This document shows, in pieces, positions 26,085 through 37,752 of a stretch of 64,000 nucleotides of DNA; the first letter of the stretch is position 1, and every line of letters starts with the position of its first letter. Under the pieces are notes generated by a model. It was not told where the DNA came from. It searched no databases and saw nothing but the letters and a program-made list of their open reading frames with translations. Source of the stretch: Tetrahymena thermophila SB210 (Eukaryota; Ciliophora; Oligohymenophorea; Hymenostomatida; Tetrahymenidae); the NCBI RefSeq assembly GCF_000189635.1, contig NW_002476463.1:62001-126000 (forward strand). The letters run 5' to 3'. A program made the position numbers and the translations under genes.

Positions 26085-28141
26085 CGAAGATTAAGTGTCA
26101 AATTTGAGAGATTAATGCAATTTGCTAAACCAGAACCTAAGCCTGATGCACCTTCATCACTAATTTTACTGTAAATTTTTAAATATTTAAGAAAAAATAT
26201 ATCATTAAATAGTATATTAGAAGGAAAAAATGTAGAAAGAATATCAATAATAAGATAAATTAATTAATAATAAAAGCAAAAGTTGAAAATAAAATGATGA
26301 GTTAAATAAACAAAGAAAGAACAAAAAAGAACTTTATTGTTTTAAATTAGTTTTAATAATTAAAAATATCACAATCCAAAACAAATAAACTGTTTTTACC
26401 CAAGATCAAGTGTCAAATTTGAGAGATTAATGCAATTTGCTAAACCAGAACCTAAGCCTGATGCATCTTCATCACTAATTTTACTGTAAATTTTTAAATA
26501 TTGAAGAAAAAATATATCATTAAATAGTTAATTAGAAGGAAAAAATGAAGAAAGAATATGAAATAATAAGATAGATTAATTAATAATAAAAGCAAAAGTT
26601 GAAAATAAAATGATGAGTTAAATAAACAAAGAAAGAACAAAAAAAAATGCAAGCACAATAAAAAGAAAAAGAAAAAAGAACTTTATTGTTTTAAATTAGT
26701 TTTTATAATTTAAAATATCACAATCCAAAACAAATAAACTGTTTTTACTAAAGGTTATAAATTCATAAAAATAGTGGTTATGATGAACCGTAAACTAAGC
26801 AAAGATGAGTAGTTTGCATAGATTAATCTATGACAAATACTATCTATATGCTTTAAAATTGTTTCATCCAAGTTTTAGCTAAAAAAAGTTGCTGAAATCA
26901 ACTTTTTCTAACCGGTTCCTCTTTTGTTTTCATAGAAAAATCAAAAATAATATATTTAAAGACCTAATAAATACAAAAAAAACAAACAATAATACATATA
27001 AATATAATAAATAAATAAATAATTTTTAATTTAAGTTGTATTCTGAGTGCATTTATATGTGCGAGTATTTCTATTCTATTCTATCACCAATTTTATTCTC
27101 ACTTTTTAAATATTGAAGAAAAAATATATAATTAAATAGTTAATTAGAAGGAAAAAATGAAGAAAGAATATGAAATAATAAGATAGATTAATTAATAATA
27201 AAAGCAAAAGTTGAAAATAAATTGATGAGTTAAATAAACAAAAAAAAAAAAAAAAGCAAGCACAATAAAAAGAAAAAGAAAAAAGAGCTTTATTGTTTTA
27301 AATTAGTTTTTATAATTTAAAATATCACAATCCAAAACAAATAAACTGTTTTTACTAAAGGTTAAGTGTCAAATTTGAGAGATTAATGCAGTTTGCTAAA
27401 CCAGAACCTAAGCCTGATGCACCTTCATCACCAATTTCATTCCCACTTTTTAAATATTGAAGAAAAAATATATAATTAAATATTTAATTAGAAGGAAAAA
27501 ATGAAGAAAGAATAAAAAATAATAAGATAAATTAATTAATAATAAAAGCAAAAGTTGAAAATAAAATGATGAGTTAAATAAACAAAGAAAGAACAAAAAA
27601 AAACAAACACAATAAAAAGAAAAAGAAAAATGAGTTTTATTGTTTTAAATTAGTTTTTATAATTTAAAATATCACAATCCAAAACAAATAAACTGTTTTT
27701 ACTAAAGGTTAAGTGTCAAATTTGAGAGATTAATGCAATTTGCTAAACCAGAACCTAAGCCTGATGTACTTTCATCACCAATTTTATTCTTACTTTTTAA
27801 ATATTCAAGAAAAAATATATCTTTAAATAGTTAATTAGAAGGAAAAAATGAAGAAAGAATATGAAATAATAAGATAGATTAATTAATAATAAAAGCCAAA
27901 GTTGAAAATAAAATGATGAGTTAAATAAACAAATAAAGAACAAAAAAAAAAGCAAGCACAATAAAAAGAAAAAGAAAAAAGAGTTTTATTGTTTTAAATT
28001 AGTTTTTATAATTAAAAATATCACAATCCAAAACAAATAAACTGTTTTTACCGAAGATCAAGTGTCAAATTTGAGAGATTAATGCAATTTGCTAAACCAG
28101 AACCTAAGCCTGATGCACCTTCATCACCAATTTTATTCTCA
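26085..28141 (-). pseudogene. series of five orphan LRR exons, one repeat per exon
   Basis: In transcription order the candidate exons are 28141-28052, 27792-27703 and 27445-27356 (90 nt each), then 26483-26400 and 26168-26085 (84 nt each). Each is bounded by AG upstream and GTAAAAAC downstream. Each begins one nucleotide into its reading frame and ends with two nucleotides of the next codon, so any number can be joined without a frame change. Each encodes one 28-30-residue repeat of the type GDEGASGLGSGLANCINLSN followed by LTLNL, the same LRR class as the neighbouring gene 29748-31310. No start codon exon above 28141 and no stop exon below 26085 could be found. The set is therefore called a relic, but it could be internal exons of a gene whose ends I missed. 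Confidence 0.6.
26750..27095. other. non-homologous insert replacing the LRR exon of array unit 3
   Basis: Within the third unit the sequence departs just after the CTGTTTTTACTAAAGG word and rejoins at CACCAATTTTATTCTCAC. The roughly 345 bp between are unrelated to the other units. They include a small inverted repeat (AAAAAGTTG...CAACTTTTT, about 26885-26910) and short TTCTA repeats at the right junction. No coding frame was seen. It may be a replacement, an insertion with deletion, or an older unit. Confidence 0.6.
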
Positions 28142-28335
28142 CTTTTTAAATATTGAAGAAAAAATATATAATTAAATAGTTAATTAGAAGGAAAAAATGA
28201 AGAAAGAATATGAAATAATAAGATAAATTAATTAATAATAAAAGCAAAAGTTGAAAATAAAATGATGAGTTAAATAAACAAAGAAAGAACAAAAAAAAGC
28301 AAGCACAATAAAAAGAAAAAGAAAAAGCGAGTTTT

Positions 28336-29747
28336 TTATACAGGTTTTTACATTTTATAAAACTAAAATTTTAAATATTTTTTCCGAATTTTTTTTCATC
28401 CCGAGAATTTCATATTTTGAGCAGAGTTTTTGTAAATTTTATTAATTTTTTTGAATCCACAGACTATTTATTTAAAATTTAAATAAATAATCATTATTTT
28501 TTTTTATTACTATTTATTTAAAATTCTATTTTAAATTAAAAAGAAAATTAATTTTTCTTATTAATAAAATTTTTTGCTTGATCATTATTTATCTGTGATT
28601 TGCGATTTTTAAAATAGCAAATTGCTAATATAAAACTTGATTTACTAAAGTATTTTTTAAAATGTTTAATAAGATCATATTTAAAATTACTAAATACTAA
28701 TTATTATAACAATTATCAAATTTATTCCAACAGTTAATTCTCTAGTGATTTATAATAATTAACTAATAATAAGAGCAAATTAATAATTCGTATTTTTTAC
28801 AAATTTAAATCAAATATGTCCCCTATTTTTAAAAATCTATAATATTTTTCAAATGATCTATCCATTAGTTCCACAAAGAATAAACTAAATATTTTGTATT
28901 AAATTTTAACTAATAAAATAAATAATTTTGGCATTTAAAAATGTTTATATGATAGTATAGAATAGAGTTTGCATAATGAAATACACTGGTAAAGAAATTT
29001 TTGAATTTAATGAAAATGATAATAAAAAAATAAGTTTCACTATTAAGTTAAGCAAATTTTCATAATAAAATATTAATTTAAATTATAAACTTAGGATGTT
29101 TATTCTTTAGGAGTAGTCTTTAAAGAATTCATTTTTGGTAGGAACTTTAAATATTAAACTGAAATTAGGAATTGAAGTAAAAGAAATAATAAATAATGTT
29201 TTAAGCAAAAGGCCTAAAACACAAAACAAAGAGGTTAAATTATCAGATATTTTTTTATTAGAAAAAAATCATTCTATGCTATATTTCTAATAAAAAATTC
29301 CTTTAGCATTATAAAAAACTTTATTAATAAGATAAAAACATATGAAACTAGTAATTTGTCAGATTATTTTTTGACTAAAATTAGATAACAGTTAAGATAT
29401 ACCATAGTGTTTTATTTATTTATTTGTTGCTCAGCTCTTGTTTAACTAAAATATAGTCAGAAGTTTCATTGTTTTTTTAAAAATATACTTTAGAAAAACA
29501 TAGAAGCTAGGTTTTCAATAATAAATAAATAAATATACTTCACTAAAACATAAATATGTTCCTTAAAAAATTTAATACTCTATTTTCGATGCCAATATCC
29601 ATCGATATATTAACCAATAAAAGGGATTTTATTTTTTAAATTTTATAAAGCTTAGCTTAAACCCAAAAAAAAATTGTAATTGAATTCATTTTTATTTTTT
29701 ATTAATTTAATTATTTTTAAAAAAAATTTAACAAACGAATGAATAAA
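28336..29747. other. intergenic region between LRR array and LRR gene
   Basis: AT-rich DNA. The only notable frame is the plus-strand one at 28976-29374, listed separately. Nothing resembling an upstream exon for the minus-strand LRR array was found. Confidence 0.5.
28976..29374 (+). CDS. possible small hypothetical gene
   Basis: An ATG-initiated ciliate-code frame of 132 residues (MKYTGKEIFEFNEN...) ends at TGA 29372-29374. Composition is Lys/Leu/Ile-rich and somewhat protein-like. With TGA as the only stop, a frame this long can arise by chance in such AT-rich DNA. No domain was recognised. It lies opposite in strand to both LRR features. Confidence 0.28.
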
Positions 29748-31310
29748 TCAATAAAAATAATTTTCTTTAAAAAATACATATTTTTAAACGAATCTTTTAG
29801 CCTTTTGAAGTTTTGCAATTACTTTTCTTTAAATGCTTTCTTCTTAAATAGTATTATATAAAAAAAGCTCTAAAAATGAGATTTTGTTGCATTTTATTAA
29901 ATTAGAACATAGATTTAATACTCCAAACTCTTCAATTTCATTCTACCCAAAAGAAAGTGATAAAATTGATAAATTAGAGCAGTTTTTTAAAGCAGAACCT
30001 AAAAATGAAATACCTTCGTCACTTACATAAGTAGAGCTAATATCTAGAGTCAAATTGGAAAGTAGATAAATTTTTTCTAAAGAAACACCTAAAAATTAAA
30101 CTTATTCATTATCGAACTTGCTATATTTAAAACTTAGTGTCAAATTTGAAAGATTTGCCATGCTTGTTAAAGATGGATATAAATTTTTTAAATCACCAGT
30201 TTTTATTTCATATCTATCAAAATATAATTTCAATTTGGAAAGATTTATATTATTTATTAAAGCTTAGTTTAAATAAGAAATAATATCTTCATCAAATTTT
30301 ATGTGATTTAAAGCAAATGAAAAAGTTGAGCAGTTTTAAATAGCTAAATCTAAATTTATAAAATCTCCTTTATCTAAAGAGTTTTCTCTGTTTGAAAAAT
30401 CGAGGTTCAAATAATTTAGACTTTTGAAATTTGACAAAGCAGAGTACAAACTTTATGTATCAAGTTTAGAGTAAAACATAAGATGGTAATTAAATTCTTC
30501 CAAATTCAATGTAAAAGCATTTATTTATAAGTTTTAGGCTAAAATAGAACATAAATGTGGCAATTCATTTAAATTATTTGGATAACTAAAACATAGAGTT
30601 AAAGTTTTGAGATTTGTACACTTACTAAGAGCACAGCCTAAATTAGACAGTTTTCCTAAAACTGAGTAAATATCAAGTTTCAAAGTTAAGAGATTTTTGC
30701 AATTAGACAATGCAGTACTTAAATTAGAGATGAAATGTTCAGAATATTCATCATTGTCGCAAGATTATTAAGGGAGTATAAGATTTAATTCTGTGAGATT
30801 GGTAAAATTTACTAAATTATTACCTAAATCTTTAATATTCTTGGAAACATAGGCATTATGTTATAACTTTAGTGTTAAATTTGACAGTTTATTCAGAGTG
30901 GCTAATTTGCTACCTAAATCTATTAAACTTTTACCATTACTATAAATTCCCTTACAATAGCCAAGAGTTGTAAAACTAAGATCTAAAATTGACAATTTCA
31001 AACAACTGGTCAATGAAAAAATTAAATTTTATATACTTTCTTAGCTTACATATCGTGCATCAAGATCTATTTTTAACGATTTAAGATTATTCAGCTTCGC
31101 TAAAGCAGTACTTAAATAGAATAAATACTTATCATCCTCGTTTTATGTTTTAACATTCAAAATTAATATATTTGGCTAATTTTCTAAAGTAGGGCCAAGG
31201 TTAGACAAATCTTCGCTTTCAATCCTTAACTGAGTACTAAGATCAGATAATATAAACTTAGAAGAGTAAAATTATAAATTAAAACATCCTTGTTATGCTT
31301 TTTTAATCAT
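29748..31310 (-). CDS. leucine-rich repeat protein
   Basis: Single-exon gene, 520 residues, from the ATG of MIKKAQQGCF to TGA 29750-29748. It is built almost entirely of irregular LRRs of about 28-35 residues, with the pattern L..L.L.L......I...L...L..C.NL. Examples are LSTALSNCKNLLTLKLDI and VSDEGISFLGSALKNCSN. A basic C-terminal cap ends the protein (KVIAKLQKAKRFVQKYVFF). This LRR class is greatly expanded in Tetrahymena (from memory). The proteins are presumed protein-binding scaffolds and no partner can be inferred. The C-terminal repeats are the closest in the window to the exons of the adjacent array. Several internal repeats have degenerate leucines. Confidence 0.85.
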
Positions 31311-32701
31311 TTTTACTCTTTATATTATTAATTATTTAAATTAATTTAATAATTATTATTATTTAATATGAGTAAATTTATTTTTAAAGTAACTTTTTTC
31401 GATGAAATTTTATTTGTTAAAAAAAATATGGGATAATTAATTATTAAAGTTAATTTATGATAATCTGTCTGTTTGTCTAGGTGTTCTTCTAATTAAATTA
31501 AGTTTTTTTTTATAATTCTTGTGTTAGAAATTATTCAATAAGCATATCCAATAATTATAATGATAGAAATGATTTGTAGATCATATTAATTTTTAATAGT
31601 AATAATTCTTGTGTCAGAATTGAAAATAGAAATTAATTTTTACTTGTATAAATTCTTATGTAAGAAATGATTTGTAGATCATATTAATTTTTAATAGTAA
31701 TAATTCTTGTGTCAGAATTGAAAATAGAAATTAATTTTTACTTGTATAAATTCTTATGTAAGAAATGATTTGAAAATATTAATTTATGAGTAAGAATTCT
31801 TGTGTTAGAAATAGCTTAGTAAGTTAAAAGTTATTTCTTTCGATAATTAAGACAGCAAGTACTCTATTAAATCTATTTTATATTAAAGATTACAAAAATC
31901 TTAATCAAAGCTTACAAATATAACTTCTAAAATTTAATTATTTATATATCTTCAACCTGCAATTTTTATGATATTTACCAGGGAAATACCTAATATTTGA
32001 TTTTTGATGAATGTTAGTTATTTTACTTATGAATAAGTAAAAAATGTTTATTATTTTTGTATTTTGCAAGTAATACCTCCCTGATTTATAACTTCTGTTG
32101 ATTGGCAATAATAGTTACTTATTTACTAAAGCATTACAGTTAATCAAAAATGATTAAGTATTAATTAGAGTTTTATGTATGGGTAATCATAAAACAAAAA
32201 TTTAAGTAGCACATCTCCCTAATTTTAAGTATCTTAAGATGAGCAATAATAAATACTTTAATATTAAATTTTTTAAGAAAAAAAAGTTAAAAGATTTTAG
32301 CAAATATTTGCTTTTAATTTTATATAAGCTAAAATAATATTTTAATATGATTTTTTCTAAGAAATAAAAACTCCAAATTAAATTATTTATTTATTTATTA
32401 AAACACAAAAATTTATTTTTATAAAACTAAACTTTTTTTTTGATGATAATGACTTTCTAAAATTGTATTTAAAAAATTTTGATTTTAAATAAAAAAACAA
32501 TAATCATTCATAATGAAAGATGCTTTTATTGATGAAATTTGATAATTTGCGTTTTAAAATATCTTTAGTACCATTAAAAAAAGAGTTAAATTTTTTTTTA
32601 ATTTAATTATTATCAGAATAAGAATATTAATTTTTAGTAGAAAAAAGCTTTAAAAAGAAATAGTTTAGGATAATTTTATTTATTTAGAACATTAATTAGA
32701 A
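31311..32701. other. divergent intergenic spacer with palindrome/98-bp repeat cluster
   Basis: The spacer lies between the LRR gene start (minus) and the SNARE start (plus). It holds the repeat cluster at 31500-31815. At about 32075-32110 and 32210-32245 there are two loosely similar stretches (CTCCCT...GCAATAATA). No coding frame was seen. Confidence 0.6.
31565..31775. repeat. 98-bp tandem duplication plus partial third copy
   Basis: 31565-31662 is repeated essentially exactly at 31663-31760, and a third copy decays after about 15 bp. Each unit contains two forms of an imperfect palindrome: ATTCTTGTGTCAGAAT and TTCTTATGTAAGAA. Related forms (TTCTTGTGTTAGAA) occur just outside, near 31517 and 31797, giving six sites in about 300 bp. 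Confidence 0.9.
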
Positions 32702-33780
32702 ATGGCAGATTAAGCTCCATTAGAAATTTCTGAGCTATTTATTAGCTACGAAGAAGATTTTTAAAATATAATATAGACATTAAATTAGAGATATAAGCAG
32801 TTTAAAAATAACTAATTAGATTTTAGTAAATGATTTTGATTCATTCATTCATTGATTCATTTATTATTGGTTAATTGAAAATTTTAATATTAAGCATAAT
32901 ATATGTTAAAATTGATAATTTAAATGCTTAATATCATGCAATATTTAAAAATATAGAGGAAGATTTGTAAAATGTTAAGAATTCTATTAAAGAAGCAGAG
33001 AATTGTGTAATTTTTGATGAAATTTTTATCAATCTTTCTTTAATATTGTTTATGAATTTAGGTAAAATAAATGGAATTCGAGATAAATTGTCTTCCTAAT
33101 AGCATTAAAAAGAATTATACTACAATAGTTAGCAAATATAGATAAGATTATGATGATGTTTTCAAGAAATATTCTTAATTACAAGTTGAAAAATCTATTT
33201 ATGTAAATATTTTAAAAGCTAGAAAAAAATACTAATGAAATTAAATAAATTTCTCTTAATTATTAAAACAGCAAAATAATACAGAAAGAAGTATATTAAT
33301 TCAGTAAGGTAATAATATTTGTGAGTAAGGCTAAATGCTTAATGATATTGAGTAGCTAGCTGGTGAAACAGAGTAGATTGTTGATGAAGTTTCCACGAGA
33401 TTACTTGGAGATAGGCAAGTCATTAAAAAGAATATTGATAAAGTAATTAAAATACATATTTATTTATTTATTTATAAAATTTAAAATAAATTTATTTTAC
33501 CAAAAATTAAAGTTTTTAAATCAACTTTAGCAGAAATTGTTTTGAAAATTAAATTATTTTTATTAATCTTTGAATAAAAAGTATTTGATTCAAAATAATA
33601 AAACGTTTTAATTTATAATAATTCATAAAATAGTCTAAGGATATATAAGATGAGTTAAGGAAAGCAGACTTAGTTATGTCTGTAATGAATAGAACAATCG
33701 TAGTCAATAGAACTGTCATTTATTTTATTATCATAATTCTATTTGTATTAAATTTGCTTGTACTTTATTTAAAATTATGA
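32702..33780 (+). CDS. VTI1: Vti1-type Qb-SNARE
   Basis: Five exons (32702-32825, 32957-33006, 33062-33202, 33272-33442, 33634-33780) sum to 633 nt, or 210 residues, close to the usual 215-230. The N-terminal helical domain contains VKQMEFEINCLPNS, matching the Vti1 V-N domain. The SNARE helix runs from about 126 to 188 (MLNDIEQLAGETEQI...). A C-terminal membrane anchor (about 190-208, VIYFIIIILFVLNLLVLYL) follows. It mediates fusion at Golgi, endosome and vacuole membranes by forming the Qb helix of SNARE bundles. Aligning the heptads back from the anchor puts Asp152 (LLGDRQ) at the ionic zero layer, where a Gln is usual. Introns 2-4 are short (55-191 bp) and all junctions close the frame. 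Confidence 0.9.
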
Positions 33781-35018
33781 TTTATTTTCCCAAAAAAAAT
33801 GTTCATAAATTGAAATAATAATTGTTATGAAATAATTTTAAGATAATTTTTTTTTAATTTGTAAGATTTTCTTATTAAAGTTGGAAAAAAAATATTATTT
33901 AATTGTGTTAATTTTTTATTTTATCATTAAGTATTTAATAATGTTTTGTTTGTTAAAATTACATTTTATAAATAATTAAATTATATCATGTTAAATACAT
34001 TTAGTTAGGAGAAATTTAATAAATTAATTAAGGCTTTTAAATATTTTAAGACAAAAATTATAAGAATAAATTTACTAATTTTTATGATAAAACGTATAAA
34101 ACAGAATATTATATTGATTAATATAAACCTATTATGGATTTATGATTAGTTTTTTTATTTTTGATTTTATTTATTATTTGATTAATTTTAAAAAGGAGTA
34201 TTCTGTGTAGTTATTATGGTTATTATTTGTTCGTTCCCTAATGAATGAACAAATGAGTAAATGTAGTAAGAAGTATGTTATTTGATAATTAATCTATACA
34301 ATTTGGTTAAATTATAATTAAACGAAATAATTTTATTTATTTGTATTTGAGGAAAGATTGATTCTTTTTAAATATAAAAGGAAGAATTTATTTTTTAGTT
34401 TCTTAATTTATTAACTTTGGTGTTGATTGATTATTACTAGTTTGTTTTTTGAGAATTTCAATTTTTTAAGACAATAGTTAGTTTTTAGATTAGCTTGTTT
34501 AGTACCAGTTTACTTACTTTATTTATTTATTTATTTACAGTTTTTAATAAAGATTTTATCTAAAAGTGAGTGACTCAGTCTTCTATTTTAATTAATTAAA
34601 AATCGATTTTAAAATTTTAAGAGTTATTTTAAAATAAATACATAATTTTATTAACAAATTTTAGTAAAATTCTAAATAAATATTTTATTTAACAATTATT
34701 TTTTAAAAAGAAATGAATTCTCTCTATAAATATTAATTCAATTTATGGTGCTAATGATATTTAGAATCTTGTATTTTTTCCCATTATTGATAAAATAAGA
34801 CATCAATGTTTATTCAAAAATTTGTATAAATTGAGAAGTACCTCTTTTTTATTCTAAAATATTTCTTGCTTAAATATAAATTTCTTTTATTTTTTATGTC
34901 TTAACAGTTTAAAAAAATTTATAAATTTTGAGATTTTTTTTGCTTTAATATTTATTTCAAAAAATGAAGAATTTTGAATAATTTTTAAGTTAAATTATAC
35001 TATTTGAATTTGAAATAA
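33781..35018. other. convergent intergenic spacer
   Basis: About 1.2 kb of AT-rich DNA lies between the 3' ends of the SNARE and the acylated-protein gene. No coding frame was seen. Confidence 0.6.
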
Positions 35019-36707
35019 TCAATTAATTGATTTACTTTTTTTCTTTTTTGACTATTTTTTGAATGTTGATTCTTTGAATTTAACTTTCTTTTTAGTTTTA
35101 GTACGAGGAGAGTCAGCATCTGAAAACGATGAATTAGGATCGTACTTTTTCAAAACTCCCTTTGGCTTAGATGGAGTTGTTTTTTCTGTATTTTCCCTTG
35201 CATTATTAGTGTCTGTATCAAATCTTTTTTCTGATTAGGTTGTTACAAGCTTGACTCTTTTTTCTTTTTTCTTCTCTTGCTGGTCTTCTGAAGATAATAT
35301 AGATTTTGAACCACTGTTAGGGTCATCTTTTTTTGCTAGAGTATTCAATAGAATGCTTTTTCTTCCTCCATTATTCTAAAATGATTCTCTTACATTTGAA
35401 TTGGAAATACCAGAGTTGAGGCTTGGAGAAGCAGGATTAGATTATGAAATACCATTTATATTTATAATGTTTGATTATAATTAAGCCGATAAAGAGGATT
35501 TCTTGTTTAAATCATTACCAAAACTTACACCTCCATTAGCTGTATTAGCATTTTAATTCTCAGCATTTTTTGTTTCTTCATCATGTACGCTGTTATTAAG
35601 ACTTTCTTCATTACTTGCATAATTATATGAATTATTTGGACTCACAGATAGCTATTCTAAATGTATATCTTCTATTCCAAGTGCTTAGTTATTAACAGTC
35701 AAATTATTAGAAAGTGTGCCTTATTTGTTTATAGATTCTTATTTGGCAATCACAGAATTCTTTTTTTCAGAAGATTTCACTCTAACTAAGTCTTTTGATG
35801 TCTGAGAATTATATTTTTCAACTTTTTCCCCTGTGCTATTTTATCCCACATACTAATTCTATTCTTTCTATGCATTTTAATTATCTATCACCTTTACTTC
35901 GTAGTCTTCATATGCCGACTCTTTCTTAAGTAATTGTTTATCTGCACTCCGTTATTTCTATATTTCATTTGATAAATTCGATTAGTGGTGTGTAATATCC
36001 TTTCCATCATGATATCCCACTGTTGATCCATTATTATTACCAACATTTCCTATTTATCTTAATTGTAAAAATATTACTTATATTTTTTAACCTATTTTAA
36101 AGTTATAATTTTTAAATCTAAAAAGCAATCTAACTATTTATTGTTAAATATTTAATGACTGCTCATTTAAATCATGCTCAAAAATTATGACAAGATATTG
36201 CTTTCTACTGTATTTTCTTTCAATAATTTTGAATTTCCTTATATTTATCTCTCATGAAACTTCATTTGTATGTGTTAAATATGCAATTTGTTTAATTTAG
36301 CTTATCATTTAACCTAAATAACACAATTTATGAAATCATCTCAATCTCTTAATTAATTCATATTAACATTTTAAATAGGGTATTTATGCAATTTGATTTG
36401 ATTAACTAAATTATGTACATCTATTTATTAGAAGCGTTACAATTTCTACCTTATTTGCTTATAAATTTTATTGAAACTATTTAGCTTTTTTGGTAAAAGA
36501 GATGCTATAGGAGATAAATATTGATACTATCCTATTTTATTGAGTTTAATAGATAAAATAATATTCTAATTACGATGAGGTCTCTTATGCTTCTATGATC
36601 CTGTCCTTCTCTAATTTATCTAAGTGCTCTTCTATTTCTCTACTAAACTATGCCTAATGCATATTTATTCCGTTATCTGTTTTAACAAAGCCACAACATT
36701 GACCCAT
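35019..36707 (-). CDS. disordered protein with N-terminal dual-acylation motif
   Basis: Exons 36707-36574 and 36057-35019 give 390 residues; the 516-bp intron (GTAATT...TTAAG) keeps the frame. The protein begins MGQCCGFVK. Gly2 fits N-myristoylation and Cys4/Cys5 fit palmitoylation, so membrane anchoring without a TM is likely. The first 40 residues are charged and helical (EIEEHLDKLEKD). The rest is Ser/Asn/Lys-rich and probably disordered, ending in a very basic Lys tail (KKQSKKKKSKSIN). No enzymatic or binding domain is recognisable. It could be a membrane-associated signalling scaffold or an alveolar/cortical protein; both are guesses. Confidence 0.8.
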
Positions 36708-37752
36708 CTTCGGTGTTGCCTTTGAATAAAGAAATATATATAAAGAAACTACTACTTATTTTATGAGTAATTTATATTATTTATGTAATCAATTTAGTGA
36801 CTCTTATTATTTTTTTAATTTTTTAGGTAAACTTTTTTATTTGTGCTTTTATATTAAAACTTTTTCTCTTCTTTATATTTTCTTTTTGTGGTTAATACTT
36901 TTGTTTCTTCTCAAAAATTCGCTTTCTAAAAAACATACATATTTTACAAGTAAAAAATATTCAATTCTTATTAGTCCAAGCAAATATCAATATGAATGAT
37001 AGTAATATAAAATAGAAGCAAAAATTTATCAAGAAACTTAAAAAAACAACTAATATACAAAATAAATAAATTATGAAAATGCTATTTTATTTATATTAAA
37101 TAATAAATTTATTTACATATTTTTTAATAAAAACAAACAAATTAATTGACTGATATATATAATGAATAAAAATAATTGATCTATTAAATAGATAATTAAT
37201 TTATTCAGCAACCAAATATTCTGTTTAATTAATTTTTTATCAATCAATCAATCAATCATAAATTTTTTGAAATCTGCAAATTTTAATTATTATTAATAAA
37301 CTTTATTTAAAAATATTGATTTTTTCATCCATTTTATCTTTATTATCATTTTTTTAACTTTTTTCCAACTTAGTTCTATATTTACTGGAAAAAAACATTT
37401 ACTTATAAATTTAGTTATCTAACAAGCAAATTTAAAGAATCACTCACACATATAAATAAATAAACCTATTATATAAAATTTATTCATTTAAAGATTGCTT
37501 TAAGTTTTAATATAAAAATATAAAGTCTTGGTAAAATTTGATAATTTTAAAAATTTTATTATTTACTATTTCATGTATTAATTTTCAAATTTTATTTTTG
37601 CTTAAATAAAGAGCTAAATTTAATTGAACTTTTCAATTTAGATTTAGTAAATCTTAAGAGTAATATGTATAAATAATCTAACTTAAAATTAGATGATTGT
37701 AAAACTTTCAAAATGTATTTATTTTTATTATTTTAGACAACATTTAAAAAAA
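36708..37752. other. intergenic, AT-rich
   Basis: About 1 kb lies upstream of the acylated-protein gene and downstream of CFAP58. A 78-codon plus-strand frame at 36763-36999 is hydrophobic low complexity and not convincing. A (CAAT)n run lies near 37234-37260. Confidence 0.5.

Larger units (their letters stand above)
26014..28335. repeat. tandem array of six ~316-350-bp units containing LRR exons
   Basis: Units begin at about 26014, 26330, 26680, 27285, 27632 and 27980. Each opens with the word TTTATTGTTTTAAATTAG, continues through CACAATCCAAAACAAATAAA, and ends in an A-rich stretch with AAAGCAAAAGTTGAAAATAA. Copies are near-identical along their full length, including non-coding parts, which implies recent unequal crossing-over or slippage. 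Five units carry a minus-strand leucine-rich-repeat segment flanked by AG and GTAAAA. The third unit has this segment replaced by unrelated sequence (about 26750-27095). Confidence 0.95.

Noticed and set aside
26760-26940. Possible tRNA or hairpin RNA in the array insert
   Set aside because: No cloverleaf with a plausible T-loop could be drawn. Only one short stem is visible.
26014-28335. CRISPR-like or satellite reading of the repeat array
   Set aside because: The units are about 350 bp with coding segments and splice ends, with no short repeat/unique spacer pattern. The genome is eukaryotic.
36763-36999. 78-codon frame upstream of the acylated-protein gene
   Set aside because: Phe/Leu/Tyr-rich low-complexity translation, with no domain and no splice context.
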